64,000 nt of DNA from Ophioderma brevispina. Lineage: Eukaryota; Echinodermata; Ophiuroidea; Amphilepidida; Ophiodermatidae. Below the pieces are notes generated by a model. That model did no database searches. It saw nothing but the letters and a program-made list of their open reading frames with translations, and had not been told where the DNA came from. Below are positions 33,340 through 48,200 of the stretch, piece by piece; the first letter of the stretch is position 1; the number at the start of each line of letters is the position of its first letter. The translations under genes and the position numbers were made by a program. The stretch lies in NCBI GenBank assembly GCA_023653785.1, contig JAMKCH010019900.1, positions 49,849-113,848 on the forward strand, given 5' to 3'.

Positions 33340-34320
33340 TTGATAACGATGTAAACGCTTTCCGACTATTTAAGCTGAGGAATATGCAATAAAAACCCCC
33401 ATTTATCCGATCATTTATATTTTTTCGACAGAATGTATAATTATAAAAATTCATACTTGCGACATTAAACAACACACACCTTTCATCAATAGACACAGGT
33501 ACATTTAGCAATTGTTAATTCGTTCCCCCTTTTATGTTTACAAACTTTCATTTCTCTACTGTTTTGGCTAAATATTTACTCAAGACTATGCTATGTGTAT
33601 GTGTATTAATATTGCGGGCGCTATTATGATATTGATATACAGGCAGACGATGGCAGCCCAGCCCTCATTCAATAGAGCACTTCACAAAATGGATGAAATT
33701 AGATTACAGCCAATAATAGCGACTGCAAACCACAAGCCGATTTGGGCGCTTTGGTGTGGGTCGGTCAAGGGTGTTCTCCCCCCTTTTTGGGGGGGTCCAT
33801 ATATGACCTTGTCCTCGTCCGTTATTCATATAGAAAAATTTACAATAACCCTTATAGTGGAGTTTATTCTTCAGCTTCAACAGGTTGGAATAAAATATTC
33901 CTTGTCAACATATCAAACAAAATAAGAAATTTTCTTCAAGATTTCACTTGTATGTGTTAAACCAATGGCGACGTCTAAAATTGCGATTTCTTGGCCGTCT
34001 CCCGGATCATTCCAGAGGTGTTATTCACTCATTTTGTGTTACTTTTCCTTATATTTTAATAAAAGCATTTTTAGAAAATGTTCAAGCTTTCTTTTAAACA
34101 TCTTCTGTTAAATGGTAATACCCCTAATAATACGCAAATTCAGGCGACGGGGGCCAAGAAATCCCAAATTTAGGCATCCTCATTGGTTCAACACGTAAAA
34201 TCGAAATGTTAATTTAAAAAGAAATGATTTTTTTTAAATATGTTATCAAGCAATACTTATTATTTTATTTCAAACCCGGTGGAGTTGGAGGGTCAAGTGC
34301 TATTGCCGAATTTTAAGACA
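33340..34320 (+). repeat. Repeat block X, copy 1
   Basis: Landmarks 'gactatgctatgtgtatgtg', 'cagacgatggcagcc', 'agagcacttcacaaaatg', 'ggaataaaatattccttgt', 'aatacccctaataatacgca' recur at 37,300-38,240 and 45,205-46,130. A shorter diverged piece is at 63,405-63,550. No conserved reading frame between copies. Confidence 0.75.
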
Positions 34321-36989
34321 TGGATAACGGGACGAGAACGATGTCCTATATGAGTCATGGGTACATCCTTGACCAGCCCACATCAAATCGTCCAATTCAG
34401 TTTGGAATTTGCAATCTGCATAATGTTGATGCGATCAATTTTTATTCATATTTGTGAGTTGCTTTATTGATTGCGGCCTGGTCGCTATCATCTGCATATG
34501 TGCTTTCAGGTAAATAGCGCCGCGCCGCTATGATTTTTTTTTACATTTTCTTAAAAATGACACTCGATTTACTACATAACGTCAAGCAGCTCTTAGTATA
34601 GTGTTAGTGGTGTTATTGTTGAAAATGATTATTATTAAGCTTTTATTTCAGTCAGCAGTGGGAATTGAGATTCACAATTCATTTCCAACGGTATACAGAT
34701 TGGTTTTGACTGGAGAAGACAGCTAACTCCATGCATTCGGCGACACATAGACAAGTGGGAAATTTTTCAAATGGGTCAAAATTGGAGTTAAGTTTTGGTG
34801 TCACTGAACATTCGATAACAGTGGCGTAAATTTCTTATTGATATTGGCGGATGGGGTTGATGAAATTTATGAATAAAACAGGGTTGCTGACAAACAACCT
34901 TTACTGTCCTTTACTTGCATATATGCGCGTGAAGCGCGCTAAAAAGATTGCCAAGTAGAACAACGTGTAATCTTTTGTAATTAGAACTACAGGCAAGCGG
35001 TCCATACAAACCACAAGGCTTATAGCTCGGGGAATTCAAACTGTGATTTGTTTGGACACATTGCTGCGGCAACGAACCCTATTACTTGGTACTACAGCGA
35101 ATCGGACACTAAGCAAAGGCAAGAGGAAAGACAGTACACTGTTAGAAATTATTGTAAATTTACATTGCGATGTTTTAGTAACTGCTTGTAATTTTACAGA
35201 TTTGGTATATTTCTTTTGCTGTCAAATAAACATTTTGTGCTTTTTAAAAACCTGAAAATACACTGGACAAACGTACAAATACACCCTTTCAGTTTCAAAA
35301 TGGTTTATTAAACTACAAAAATATATCAAAGTATGATAACACACGGTTTTTTCCGAAATCCGTAAAATTACGTAAATTTACTGGTAATCGAGGATGCCTC
35401 CCTGACACCATGCCGTAAATTACCATTAATTAAAACACTAAACAGAGTGAAATAAATGTTTAATGATTCTGCTGCTTTCGGCCATTTTCTAGTGTATTAG
35501 TGTGATCTTGCCAGGTGTATTTTATAGTGAAAATATTTACCATAATGTCTATATTTTCACGTTCAAAATAAAGAAAATTATGTGTGAAAATTATGGTATG
35601 TTACCGGTGTCATTAAACTACCGTGTCGCGTGACTGAGTGTCCTACCACCAATTGTCTATTGTTTCGCCATTGAGGGCTGTACGCATCGTTGTTTCAGCA
35701 CTGTACAAATGGCCTCGTATACAAGGTCACGGTTTTTTCGTACATGTTGCTATGGGAGCGAGGACACTATTCATGGGGGACAATCAATTTCTTTACACCG
35801 GCAGTCATAAAGTTTACAGTGATATTTTATTAGTTTTATAAAACTCTTATAGAGGGGTAACCTCAAACAGTGATCCAGCACTGCTTCCATAAGGGCCCTC
35901 TTCATAAAAGAACATACAGAATCATAATATTAAATACAACTAAATACATTACTAAATTACAGAAATATATACTATTACATACAAGAGCCTACAATATTTT
36001 TAAATCTTTTATAAACTGAGATGCTACTGAAAATTTGAAAAGCTTGTGGTGTTCCACATCTGGCCCCGGAGTAAAAAAATGTACGCTTACCCCATTCCGT
36101 TCAATACGTGGACAGCCAAGAAATTAAGGCACTTGTAAACGGAGTATTGTATAGTGAGATACGATTTTGGATTTTACTTCAAGATTTCTGGTGCTAAATT
36201 TGTGGACACAAATTATACATTAAGCGGACACAAATTATCTAACACATTTTCCTATCATCGGAAAGCTTGTTTCATTATCGTTAACCCAAATTTTGTATAA
36301 ACGAAATGTTCTTACCTGTTATGGCACATTTTAGAGTATGTGGAAAGGAAAAAAATCCATCATGTAGGACTATCCTGAGTAACACCCGGTCTAAAGTTAG
36401 GCCCCCTTTCGGAATCCAAGTCTATTTTTCCAACTATTGTTGCACAAAAAAATCTGCAAAATGATATGGATCAGAGAAAATTTCATGACATCGACATGTT
36501 TAAACAGATTTGAACAGATTTGGATGAGAGTTCTTTGCATAAAAAATTGCACAAAATCAACACTTAATCAGATGAAAACTTTTATTGATTCCGTTGATGT
36601 TTTAAAACGAATTTGAAACAAGTTATTGGATAAATTTTTATATTTTACTGTTTAACCGCATAATTCCCAAACTGATAAGTCATAGGTAGTATACACTTTA
36701 GCTTTTTGGAATCCTTGTACCAGACAGACATAGGTGGTGTGGTTCTTAAACAATTGGAACACTTAATTGTTATCCCTGTGTAACCTGAAATCCAAGCTGG
36801 GCCATTAAAGTGGTGTGACAAGTGCTCATCAATTTTTTTTTATTATTCAATGTATAAAGTATTGTGTACCAAAATTCACAATTTTATTAAAAAAAAAACA
36901 CTCACATGAGATCTGTGCATACAGTCCCCATACAAGGCGATTCACAAAATTGTCGTAATTTCTCAAAACCAAAAATAGGCCTTGCACTG

Positions 36990-37265
36990 AAATCAGGTCT
37001 ATAATCCCTCTGGATACTGCGCGTAGCGCGGAAAATTTTTGAAATTCATGGGTTACAAAGTATTTGCCAACATAAGTAAGTGTCATTGTCGCATTGAATT
37101 TTTTAGACGAGGGGAGGGCCGACGGCTGGGCCCCGGATCTTCCATTGGTAAGCGGGCGGTAGGTCTTAGTACAAATCATGGGAGGGGGGCATTTGATATT
37201 GTGTCCCCCACCCCAAAAAAACGTGGGGGGAACATGTCCCTCTAGTCCCCCACCAATTGACACCC
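36990..37265. repeat. GTCCCCC-type repeat with GCGCGTAGCGCG
   Basis: GCGCGTAGCGCG at 37,018 is followed by a G-rich stretch and 'tgtccccca', 'cgtgggggga', 'catgtccctctagtccccc', a self-complementary G/C-run repeat common in invertebrate genomes. Copy 2 is at about 44,915-45,160. Confidence 0.5.
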
Positions 37266-40200
37266 ATGCCTGTGGGCCTTAAAAGTTGTGTAGTAATAAA
37301 TATATTTAAACGACAGTAATAAAACACCCATCTCATCCGCTCATTTATTATTTTTTTCAACAGAATGTCATATAATTATAAACTTCATACTTGGACATTA
37401 AACAAAACAACACCTTTCATAATAATAGCCACAGGTACATTTTAGCAATTGTTTAAATTTTCATTCTCTTTTATTGTTTACAACTATTCATTTCTCTCCT
37501 GTTTTGGCGAAATATTTACTCAAGACTATGCTATGTGTATGTGCATTAATATTGAGGGCGCTATTTATCTATATTTTATATTCCAGGCAGACGATGGCAG
37601 CCAAGCCTCATTCAATAGAGCACTTCACAAAATGTATCAAATTAGATTACAGCAATAAAGACTGATAACCACAAACCGTTTTGGGCGCTTTGGTGTGGGT
37701 CAGTCACGGGTGTTCCCTTGGTCCATATATGACCTTATCATCGTCCGTTATTCATATAGAAAAAAATACAATAACCCTTACAGTGGAGTTTATTCTTCAG
37801 TTCCAACAGGTTGGAATAAAATATTCCTTGTAAACATATCAAAAAATCTGAAATTTTCTTCAGGATTTTCACTTTTATGTGTTAAACCAATGGCGACGTC
37901 TAAAATTGAGATTTCTTGGCCGTCTCCCTGGTCATTCCAGGGGTGTTATTCACTCATTTTGTGTTTTTTTTATATTTTAAGAGCATTTTTAGAAAATGTT
38001 CAAGCTTTCTTTTAAACATCTTCTGTTAAATAGTAATACCCCTAATAATACGCAATGTTCCGGCGACGGCGGCCCGAATCCCAAATGTAGGCATCCTCAT
38101 TGGTTCAACACGTAAAATCGAAATCTTGATTTAAAAAGAAAATGATTTTTTGAAAAATATGTAATCAAGCATACTTATCTTTTATTTCAAACCCAGTGGA
38201 GTTGGAGGGTTAGTGCTATTGCCGATTTTTTTTTAAGATCTTGGAAACGGACATAGAAAGATTTCCTAGTAGACTATGGACATTTCCGTCTATGCTGTTG
38301 TTTTGTGTCCCCATCGAGGGCTAAGGGGAAACCAAGTGTAAATTCATCATAAATTATTAAATCATATAACCGTCTGTCCCGCAAATAAAACTGGCACATT
38401 TTCTTTAAAACTGAATAACATGTCACTTGCAATTTATTTCCCCCAGTATCATGACCAATAGATACACTAGACTTCATCAAACAATGAGCTAAAGATATTC
38501 AATAACCGGCCAAGTAATGTGTTTATAGAAAACACTTCAGATTCCTTTTTCATCTGGGAGTGAAGGACCATTGTTATATTGTCCTCGCGGTTGAAGAGAT
38601 TCAGGTGTTACCGATTAGAAGAAGTATTTTTAATGAGTAAACAAACCCATATTTTCCTCATTCACAAATAATAAATCTACGAGCTATGATAGTGCGTGTT
38701 CAATTAACTTTGGACCATATTTTGCATCATGTCTTCGAAAAGGAAAAAAAGACAAACAAACATCTGACAGAGATTTTGCTGGGCAAGCTTTGCCTAACAA
38801 CTTTGTGCAGAATTAATCCGTAACTTTATTGCTTAACTACATTTCTATTCAATATAACGCGTTTTTCAGATTAACACTTAGTGTCAACGACCTAGATTAT
38901 AATGTAAACTGGTTAGTTATTGTGAAAGAGGCTGGGTTTAGTTTTGTTACTCAACACAATCGTGGAGGTGATAACACCTGGCTATAACAATAGCTCCGCA
39001 TACCGGTCCCATTGTAATGTCTTTATATAGTTAATGGTTTCTGAATTCTACAATATCCACGGTCACTAATATTGGGAAAGAGAATTTGAGGTGATATTTT
39101 ATTCATTTTGAAGAAAATGTGCCAGTTTTATGCGCGGAAACAGACAGTGATATGAATTTTAATCATTTATTATGCAGTTACACTTGGTTTTCCCTTAGCC
39201 CCCCCCCGGATTGGACAACAGAAGCATAATATAGTTGTTGTTTGGGGGGGGGGGGGGGGGGGGCTACTCCCTCGCGCTATATGAGTCATGGGTACATCCA
39301 TGACCAGCCCGCATCAAATCGTCCAATTCAGTTTGGGATTTGCAATCTGGCATATGTTTGAGGTGATCAATTTTTTTCATATTTGTGATTTGCTTTATGG
39401 ATTGCGCTTGGTCGCTATCTCTGCCATATGGCTTTCAGGTAAATAGCGCCGCGCCACTATGATTTTTTGTTTACATTTTCTTAAAATGACCCTCGATTTA
39501 CTACATAACGTCAAGCAGCTCTTAGTATAGGTTAGTGGTTTTTATTGTTTGAAATGATTATTATTACTTTTATTTCAAAAAAGTCATCAGTGGTACTTGG
39601 ATATTCACAATATTTCCAACGGTATACAGATTGGTTTTTGACTGGAGAAGACAGCTAACTCCATGCATTCGGCGACACATAGACAAGTGGGAATTTTTTC
39701 ATGGGTCAAAATTGGAGTTAAGTTTTGGTGTCACTGACATTCGATACATTGGCGTAAATTTCTTATGCCATTGGGGGATGGGGTTGATGAAATTATGAAT
39801 AAAACAGGGTTGCTGACAAACACTTTACTGTCCTTACTTGGCATATATGCGCGTGAAGCGCGCTAAAAAGTTCGCCATTTAGATAACAACGTGTAATCTT
39901 TGGTAATTAGAACTCCAGGCAAGCGGTCCATCCAACCACAAGGCATAGCTCGTGGAATTCAAAACTGTGATTTGTTTTGACACATTGCTGCGGCAACGAA
40001 CCCTATTACTTGGTACTACAGCGAATAACTGACTACTAAGCAAACACGAGGCCATGCAAAGCTAGTACCTGTTAGAAATTATTGTAAATTTTACATGCGC
40101 CGTTAGTAATGCTTGTAATTTTACAGATTTGGTATATTTTCTGTGCTGTCAAAATTAAACATTTTTGTCGATTTTTAAAACTGCAAGTACAAATACACCC

Positions 40201-40545
40201 TTCAGTTCAAATTGGTTATTAAACACCCTTACAAAAATTATCAAGTATTATTACACACTGTTTTTTTTTTTCAAATCCCGTCAAATTACGGTAATTTACT
40301 GTTAATTCGAGGATGCTCCCTGACACATTGCCCGTAAATTACCATTAAATTCTAACCGAAACCAGAGTGAAATTAATATTTTATAATGATTTCTTGCTGT
40401 TTTTCTGCATTGTTTACTAGTGTATTAAGTGTGCTCCGTTCCATGTGTATTTTTATAGTGAAAATTGTTACAATAATGTCTATTTCACGTTCCAAATAAA
40501 GAAATTAGTAAATTATGTATTTTACGGTGTCATAAACTACGTGCC

Positions 40546-40950
40546 GCGTGACTGAGTGTCCCACCACCCATCTGTCTATTGTGGTCGCCATTGAGTGCTG
40601 TATGCATCTGTTTTCTTCAGCAACTGTACCCCAAAGGGGCCTCGTATCCAGGTCACGTTATTCCGAAACATGTTGCTATGGTAGCTGGTACACTCTTTCA
40701 TGGGCGACACTCAATTTCTTTACACCGGTGTCAATAATACAGTGGGCCTGTGTGTGACTGAGTGGCCTACCACGCATCCTGTCTATTGTGTTTCGCCATT
40801 GAGTATGTTTATGCATCAATTTGTTTCAGCACTGTTACCCAATGGCCTCGTCTACAATTTCAACGGTTTATTCCTTACATGTTTTGCTTTGTAGCTATAT
40901 GACACTCTCTCATGGGGGACCACTCAGTTTCTTACACCGCTTAATCCACC
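40546..40950 (+). repeat. Two-unit tandem repeat of about 200 bp
   Basis: Both units read 'gtgactgagtg.cc.accac', 'tctattgtg.tcgccattgag', 'cagcactgt..cccaatggcctcgt' (diverged in the first), 'catgggggac' and 'tttcttacacc'. Repeated at 48,446-48,850. Single units end Y1 and Y2. Confidence 0.65.
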
Positions 40951-41450
40951 TTTCACTTCCGATCAGTACCTTCAGTGCAATGTTTGAATCCTGGTCTAAA
41001 TGCTTTTGAATTGTGTCAAAAACATGCCAGATACTCTGTATTCTGGAAAATATGTCAACACTTTGAATTTTCTTTGGCAGGAATTGCCACCACTTTTGCT
41101 GTTTTTCTTTACCGTTTTTAACAGAATATAAACATCCAAATTGTTTCTTAATTTTTTTTTTTCAATAAGGGTCAATTTCATTTATGTTCTGAAATTTTTT
41201 TTCACGCAATTGTATCCTTTTTCAAAGAAAGTTGCTTTTGTCAATATTTCAGTGTGTACGCTGGGTTGGGCATTTGTATTTGAGATTGAGAAATCATGAC
41301 ACCAGTACACTGTTAAACATATTGTAATGCACTGTATAAATGCTGTAACTTTTAAAATCGGTTATATTTTTCTTTGCTGCCATGGAACTTTTTGTTGGTT
41401 GTTTAAACCTGAAAGTAGACTGCACAATGGTACAAGCAATACAGCTTTTC

Positions 41451-41535
41451 CAGTTCCAAAAAGGAATTACTAAATGTTTGAATAGTTTAGGCATAAACTA
41501 TTCAAACACATTTTGTTAGTATCCTTTTGGAACTG
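41451..41535. repeat. Fold-back of about 40-bp arms in block V
   Basis: CAGTTCCAAAAAGGAATTAC...TTTGAATAGTTTA is mirrored by TAAACTATTCAAA...GTATCCTTTTGGAACTG around a 4-base loop. Identical at 49,351-49,435. Confidence 0.75.
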
Positions 41536-42282
41536 AAAGTTTGAATAGTTTAGGCATTAAAATATGTTTGTTTGCGTAACGGAGAAAAAATATCAGAGTC
41601 GGTCGGCCGTCGGATTTTAAAAAATTAGATCTTCTCATGTTTTACTCTAAAAATGAATACAAGATGCTCTTATTTAAAGCTTTTTAATGACGCAGCAAAG
41701 ATCTTTTTTACTTGGTGTAGTTTGCTTTCTTGTCTTGTTTTGTTATTTTTCGTCGTTGTGTTGGATTTTTTTTTATTGTGGATGAACATAATGGTCGTTC
41801 GGCAGAATATTTTTTTTTATTGTGCTAATTTGCATAAAAAACTTTCGAGTCGGCAGTTTTTTTAGGGTTGGCCGTCGGGTTCGCCAATACCACAATTTAT
41901 GCCTTACTGGCAGTTCGAGAATTGCAACCCAGATTGCCATAGTATAAAATTTAACCTTTTTGCTGTTTATTCTGCCATTTTTTACTACAACGTATAATGG
42001 TGTACCCATGTATGTGAAATGATTAGTTTCACTGTGTATAGTCAATTCACATCACAACCCCTCGTGTCACCTCTAGTACTTTTTTCGAAGGTACGGTGCA
42101 TTGCATGAGGGGCATGTGCAATGGGTGGAAATAAAATTCCACGTTAAATCTATTGAAACATGTCGTCCGATAGCAGAGACAAATTATCCTATGCTTTAGA
42201 ATGAAAGCATTCAAATCCACGTAAGCGCATTTAGAGCTACTTATCTCTCAAACAAGTCTAATAGTATTTGCTTCAGTGGTAT

Positions 42283-45200
42283 TCATGTGATCAATTTTTT
42301 TCATATTTGTGAGTTGCTTTATTGATGCGGCTTGGTGCTCTATCATCTGCATATGTGCTTTCGTCAATAGCGCCGCGCCACTATGATTTTTTGTTTACAT
42401 TTTCTTAAACATGACACGCGATTTACTACATACAGTCAAGCACTTTAGTAGTGTTAGTGGTGTTATTGTTGAAAATGATTATTATTAGCTTTTATTTCAG
42501 TCAGCAGTGGGAATTGAGATACAATTCATTTCCACGGTATACAGATTGGGTTTGTGACTGGAGAAGACAGCTAACTCCATGCATTCGGCGACACATAGAC
42601 AAGTGGGACAAATTTTTTTCAAATGGGGTCAAAATTGGAGTTAGTTTTGGTGTCACTGAAACATTCGATAAGCCGTGGCGTAACAATTTCTTATTGGACA
42701 TTGGGGGATGGGGTTGATGGAAATTTATGAATAAAACAGGGTTGCTGACAAACAACGTCCTTACTGTCCTTTACTTGCATATATCGCGTGAAGCGTCGCT
42801 AAACAATTGCCAAGTATAAACGTGTAATCTTTTGTAATTAGAACTCATTCAAGTCGGTCCATACAAACCACAAGCTTATAGCTCGGGGAATTCAAACTGT
42901 GATTTGTTTGGAACATGCTGCGGCCACTAAACCATATTACTTGGTAAAAACAGCGAATTACGGACTACTAAGCAAAGCACGAGGCAAATGCAAAACAGTA
43001 CACTGTTAGAACTTAATTGTAAATTTTACATGCGCTGTTTAGTAATGCTTTGTAATTTTACAGATTTGGTATATTTTCTTGCTGTCAATAACATTTGTCG
43101 CTTTTTCAAACTGAAAATACACTGGGACAAACGTACAAATCCACCCTTTCAGTTCAAAATGGTTTATTACCATAACAAAAATATTATCAAGTTGATAACC
43201 ACTGTTTTTCCGAAATGCCGTAAATTACGGTAATTTACTGTTAATTCGAGGATGCCCCCTGACACATTGCCCGTACATTACATTAATTAATAAACACTAC
43301 AAACAGAGTGAAATAATATTTTATAATGATTTCTTGTCTGCTTTTCTGCCATTGTTTACTAGTGGTATAGTGTGCTCCTTTCCAGTGTTATTTTATAGTG
43401 AAAATATTTTACAATAATGTCTATTTCACGTTCAAAAACAAGAAAATATGTGGAAATTAATGTTATTTTACCGGTGTAATAAACTTCCGTGTCCGCGTGA
43501 CTGAGTTTCCTACCATCCATCTGTCTATTTTGTTCGCCATGAGTTCTGTATGCCCGTTTGTTTTCAGCACTGTACCCAACTGGCCTCGTATACAAGGTCA
43601 CGTTTAATCCGTACATGTTGCTATGGTCGCTAGGACACTATTTCATGGGGACACTCCATTTCTTTACACCGGCAAGTCTCAATTTACAGTGATATTTTAT
43701 TTATTTTATAAAACTTCTTTATATAGGGTACCTCAACAGTGAATCAGCACTGCTTTCCATAAGGGCCCTCTTGCCTAAAAAACATACAGAATCATATATT
43801 AAATACATACTAAATACTTACTAAATATACAGAATATATACTATTACATACCATAAGCCTAACTATTTTTTAAATTCTTCTTAAACTTGAAGCTTACTGA
43901 AATTTTGACACAGCTTGTAGGTTTGTTCCACAATCTGGCCCCGGAGTTAAAAAATGTACGCTTACCCCAGTTCCGTTTCAATACGTGGACAGCCAAGATA
44001 ATTAGCACTTTGTAAACGATAATTGTAGTAGTGAGTAATACGATTTTGGGATTTTACTTACAAGATATTTCTTGCATAAAGTTGTGGACACCCTTAATAC
44101 ATTATGCGGACAACAATTATCTAACACATTTCCTATCATCGGAAAGCTTTGTTTCATTATTTTAACCACAAATTTTGTATAAACGAAATGTGCACCTGTT
44201 ATGCACCTTTTAGAGTATGTTGGAAAGGAAAAAAATCCACTCATTTAGGACTAGGTCCCTGGTTTAAACCCGTGTCTAAAGTTAGGCCCCCTTTCGGAAT
44301 ACCAGTCCTATTTTTATTTCCCACTATTGTGTTTGCACAAAATCTGCAAAATGATATGGATCATAGAAAACTTTCATGGATTCAATAGCATGTTTAAACA
44401 GATTTTGAAACAGTGTTGGCTTAGATTCCTTTGCATAAAAATATTGCACAAATCCACTTAATCAGAATGAAACTTTTATTGATCAATGATATCGTTTTTA
44501 AAACGAATTTGAAAACGTATTTGGATAATATTTTATTTTTACTGTTTTTAAACCGCAGAATTCCCAACTATAAGGCATAGTTAGTATAAACTTTAGCTTT
44601 TTGGCATCCTTGTAACCAGGCAAACTAGTGGTGTGCGTTTCAACACAATTGAACACTTTAAATTGTTTTATGCCCTGGTAACCTTGAAAATCCAAGCTGG
44701 GCCATTAAGTGGTGTGACCGTGCTTCCATCAATTTTTTTATTATCAATGTATAAATCTTGTGTACCAAATTTCACAATGTTTTATCCGGATTTGCACACT
44801 CACATGCAAATCATTTTGCACTACAGTCCCCCCCACTACAAGGCTACAAAACTGTCGTAATTTCTCAAAACCAAAATAGCCTTGCACTGAAATCATGTCT
44901 ACAGATCACTCTGGATACTGCGCGTAGCGCGGAAAATTTTTGAATTCATGGGTTACAAAAGTATTGGCCAACCTAATCAGTGTCATTGTCGCAGTTGAAA
45001 TTTTTAGACAGGGGAGGGCCGATGGCTGGGCCCCGGATCGTCCATTGGTAAAGCGGGCGGTAGGTCTTAGTACAAATCATGGAGGGGGGCATTGATATTG
45101 TGTCCCCACCCCACAAAACGTGGGGGGACATGTCCCCCTAGTCCCCCACCGATTGACACCATGCCTGTGGGCCTTAAAAGTTGTGTAGTAAAATATTTAA

Positions 45201-48200
45201 ACGACAGTAAAAAACGCCCATCTCAATCCGCTCATTTATTATTTTTTTCAACAGAATGTCATATAATTATAAACTTCATACTTGAACATTAAACAACACA
45301 CACCTTTCATAATAATATCCACAGGTACATTTTAGCATTGTTTTAAATTTTCGTTCTCTTTTATTGGTTCAACTATTCATTTAAATCGTCCTGTTTTGGC
45401 GTTTTTTTTTTACTCCCGACTATGCTATGTGTATGTGCATTAATATTGAGGGCGCTATTTATCTATATTTTATTCTCATCAGAACGATGGCGCCAAGCCT
45501 CATTCAATAGAGCACTTCACAAAATGTATCAAATAAGATTTACAGCAATAAAGACTGATAACCACAAACCGTTTTTCGGGCGCTTTGGTGTGGGTCGGTC
45601 ACGGGTTTTCCCTTGGTCCATATATGACCTTAGCCTCCGTGCGTCCTTTATTCATATAGAAAAAACTACATAACCCTTACGTGAAGTTTATTCTTCAGTT
45701 CCAACAGGTTGGAATAAAATATTCCTTGTCACTATAAAAAAATCTTAAATTTTCTTCAGGATTTTCACTTTTTAGTTTAAAACCAATAGCGACGTCTAAA
45801 ATTATATTTCTTGGCCGTCTCCCTGGTCATTCCAGGGGGGTTATTCACTCCTTTTGTGTTTTTTTTTTTTTATATTTTAATAGCATTTTTAGAAAATGTT
45901 CAAGCTTTCTTTTAAACATCTTCTGTTAAATAGTAATACCCCTAATAATACGCAATGTTCCGGCGACGGCGGCCCGAATCCCAAATGTAGGCATCCTCAT
46001 TGGTTCAACACGTAAATCGAAATCTTGATTTAAAAAGAAAATGATTTTTTGAAAAATATGTAATCAAGCATACTTATCTTTTATTTCAAACCCAGTGGAG
46101 TTGGAGGGTTAGTGCTATTGCCGATTTTTTTTTAAGATCTTGGAAACGGACATAGAAAGATTTCCTAGTAGACTATGGACATTTCCGTCTATGCTGTTGT
46201 TTTGTGTCCCCATCGAGGGCTAAGGGGAAACCAAGTGTAAATTCATCATAAATTATTAAATCATATAACCGTCTGTCCCGCAAATAAAACTGGCACATTT
46301 TCTTTAAAACTGAATAACATGTCACTTGCAATTTATTTCCCCCAGTATCATGACCAATAGATACACTAGACTTCATCAAACAATGAGCTAAAGATATTCA
46401 ATAACCGGCCAAGTAATGTGTTTATAGAAAAACACTTCAGATTCCTTTTTCATCTGGGAGTGAAGGACCATTGTTATATTGTCCTCGCGGTTGAAGAGAT
46501 TCAGGTGTTACCGATTAGAAGAAGTATTTTTAATGAGTAAACAAACCCATATTTTCCTCATTCACAAATAATAAATCTACGAGCTATGATAGTGCGTGTT
46601 CAATTAACTTTGGACCATATTTTGCATCATGTCTTCGAAAAGGAAAAAAAGACAAACAAACATCTGACAGAGATTTTGCTGGGCAAGCTTTGCCTAACAA
46701 CTTTGTGCAGAATTAATCCGTAACTTTATTGCTTAACTACATTTCTATTCAATATAACGCGTTTTTCAGATTAACACTTAGTGTCAACGACCTAGATTAT
46801 AATGTAAACTGGTTAGTTATTGTGAAAGAGGCTGGGTTTAGTTTTGTTACTCAACACAATCGTGGAGGTGATAACACCTGGCTATAACAATAGCTCCGCA
46901 TACCGGTCCCATTGTAATGTCTTTATATAGTTAATGGTTTCTGAATTCTACAATATCCACGGTCACTAATATTGGGAAAGAGAATTTGAGGTGATATTTT
47001 ATTCATTTTGAAGAAAATGTGCCAGTTTTATGCGCGGAAACAGACAGTGATATGAATTTTAATCATTTATTATGCAGTTACACTTGGTTTTCCCTTAGCC
47101 CCCCCCCGGATTGGACAACAGAAGCATAATATAGTTGTTGTTTGGGGGGGGGGGGGGGGGGGGCTACTCCCTCGCGCTATATGAGTCATGGGTACATCCA
47201 TGACCAGCCCGCATCAAATCGTCCAATTCAGTTTGGGATTTGCAATCTGGCATATGTTTGAGGTGATCAATTTTTTTCATATTTGTGATTTGCTTTATGG
47301 ATTGCGCTTGGTCGCTATCTCTGCCATATGGCTTTCAGGTAAATAGCGCCGCGCCACTATGATTTTTTGTTTACATTTTCTTAAAATGACCCTCGATTTA
47401 CTACATAACGTCAAGCAGCTCTTAGTATAGGTTAGTGGTTTTTATTGTTTGAAATGATTATTATTACTTTTATTTCAAAAAAGTCATCAGTGGTACTTGG
47501 ATATTCACAATATTTCCAACGGTATACAGATTGGTTTTTGACTGGAGAAGACAGCTAACTCCATGCATTCGGCGACACATAGACAAGTGGGAATTTTTTC
47601 ATGGGTCAAAATTGGAGTTAAGTTTTGGTGTCACTGACATTCGATACATTGGCGTAAATTTCTTATGCCATTGGGGGATGGGGTTGATGAAATTATGAAT
47701 AAAACAGGGTTGCTGACAAACACTTTACTGTCCTTACTTGGCATATATGCGCGTGAAGCGCGCTAAAAAGTTCGCCATTTAGATAACAACGTGTAATCTT
47801 TGGTAATTAGAACTCCAGGCAAGCGGTCCATCCAACCACAAGGCATAGCTCGTGGAATTCAAACTGTGATTTGTTTTGACACATTGCTGCGGCAACGAAC
47901 CCTATTACTTGGTACTACAGCGAATAACTGACTACTAAGCAAACACGAGGCCATGCAAAGCTAGTACCTGTTAGAAATTATTGTAAATTTTACATGCGCC
48001 GTTAGTAATGCTTGTAATTTTACAGATTTGGTATATTTTCTGTGCTGTCAAAATTAAACATTTTTTGTCGATTTTTAAAACTGCAAGTACAAATACACCC
48101 TTCAGTTCAAATTGGTTATTAAACACCCTTACAAAAATTATCAAGTATTATTACACACTGTTTTTTTTTTTCAAATCCCGTCAAATTACGGTAATTTACT

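Larger units (their letters stand above)
37984..41612 (+). repeat. Near-identical 3.6-kb block, copy 1
   Basis: Matches 45,884-49,512 almost base for base, including a G-run of about 22. The differences I found are single-base changes in A or T run length (e.g. at about 38,113, 38,531, 39,961, 40,158, 41,020) plus a two-T difference at about 40,450. No substitutions were noticed. Confidence 0.8.
34345..42282 (+). repeat. 7.9-kb tandem unit 1 (blocks Y-Z-X-W-Y'-V)
   Basis: Order: Y 34,345-35,805; Z 35,805-37,290; X 37,300-38,240; W 38,240-39,275; Y' (second form of Y) 39,278-40,750; V 40,950-42,040, with about 240 bases to the next unit. Everything recurs 7.9 kb downstream. No protein domain or RNA seen. 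Short frames that recur in both units (e.g. 68 codons at 38,274, minus) do so only because the DNA is duplicated. W carries a G-run of about 22 at 39,244. Confidence 0.8.

Noticed and set aside
38274..46379. Identical 68-codon frames in both 7.9-kb units as a duplicated gene
   Set aside because: Identity is that of the whole 3.6-kb DNA block, not of the frame; no domain, splice sites or codon-like pattern.
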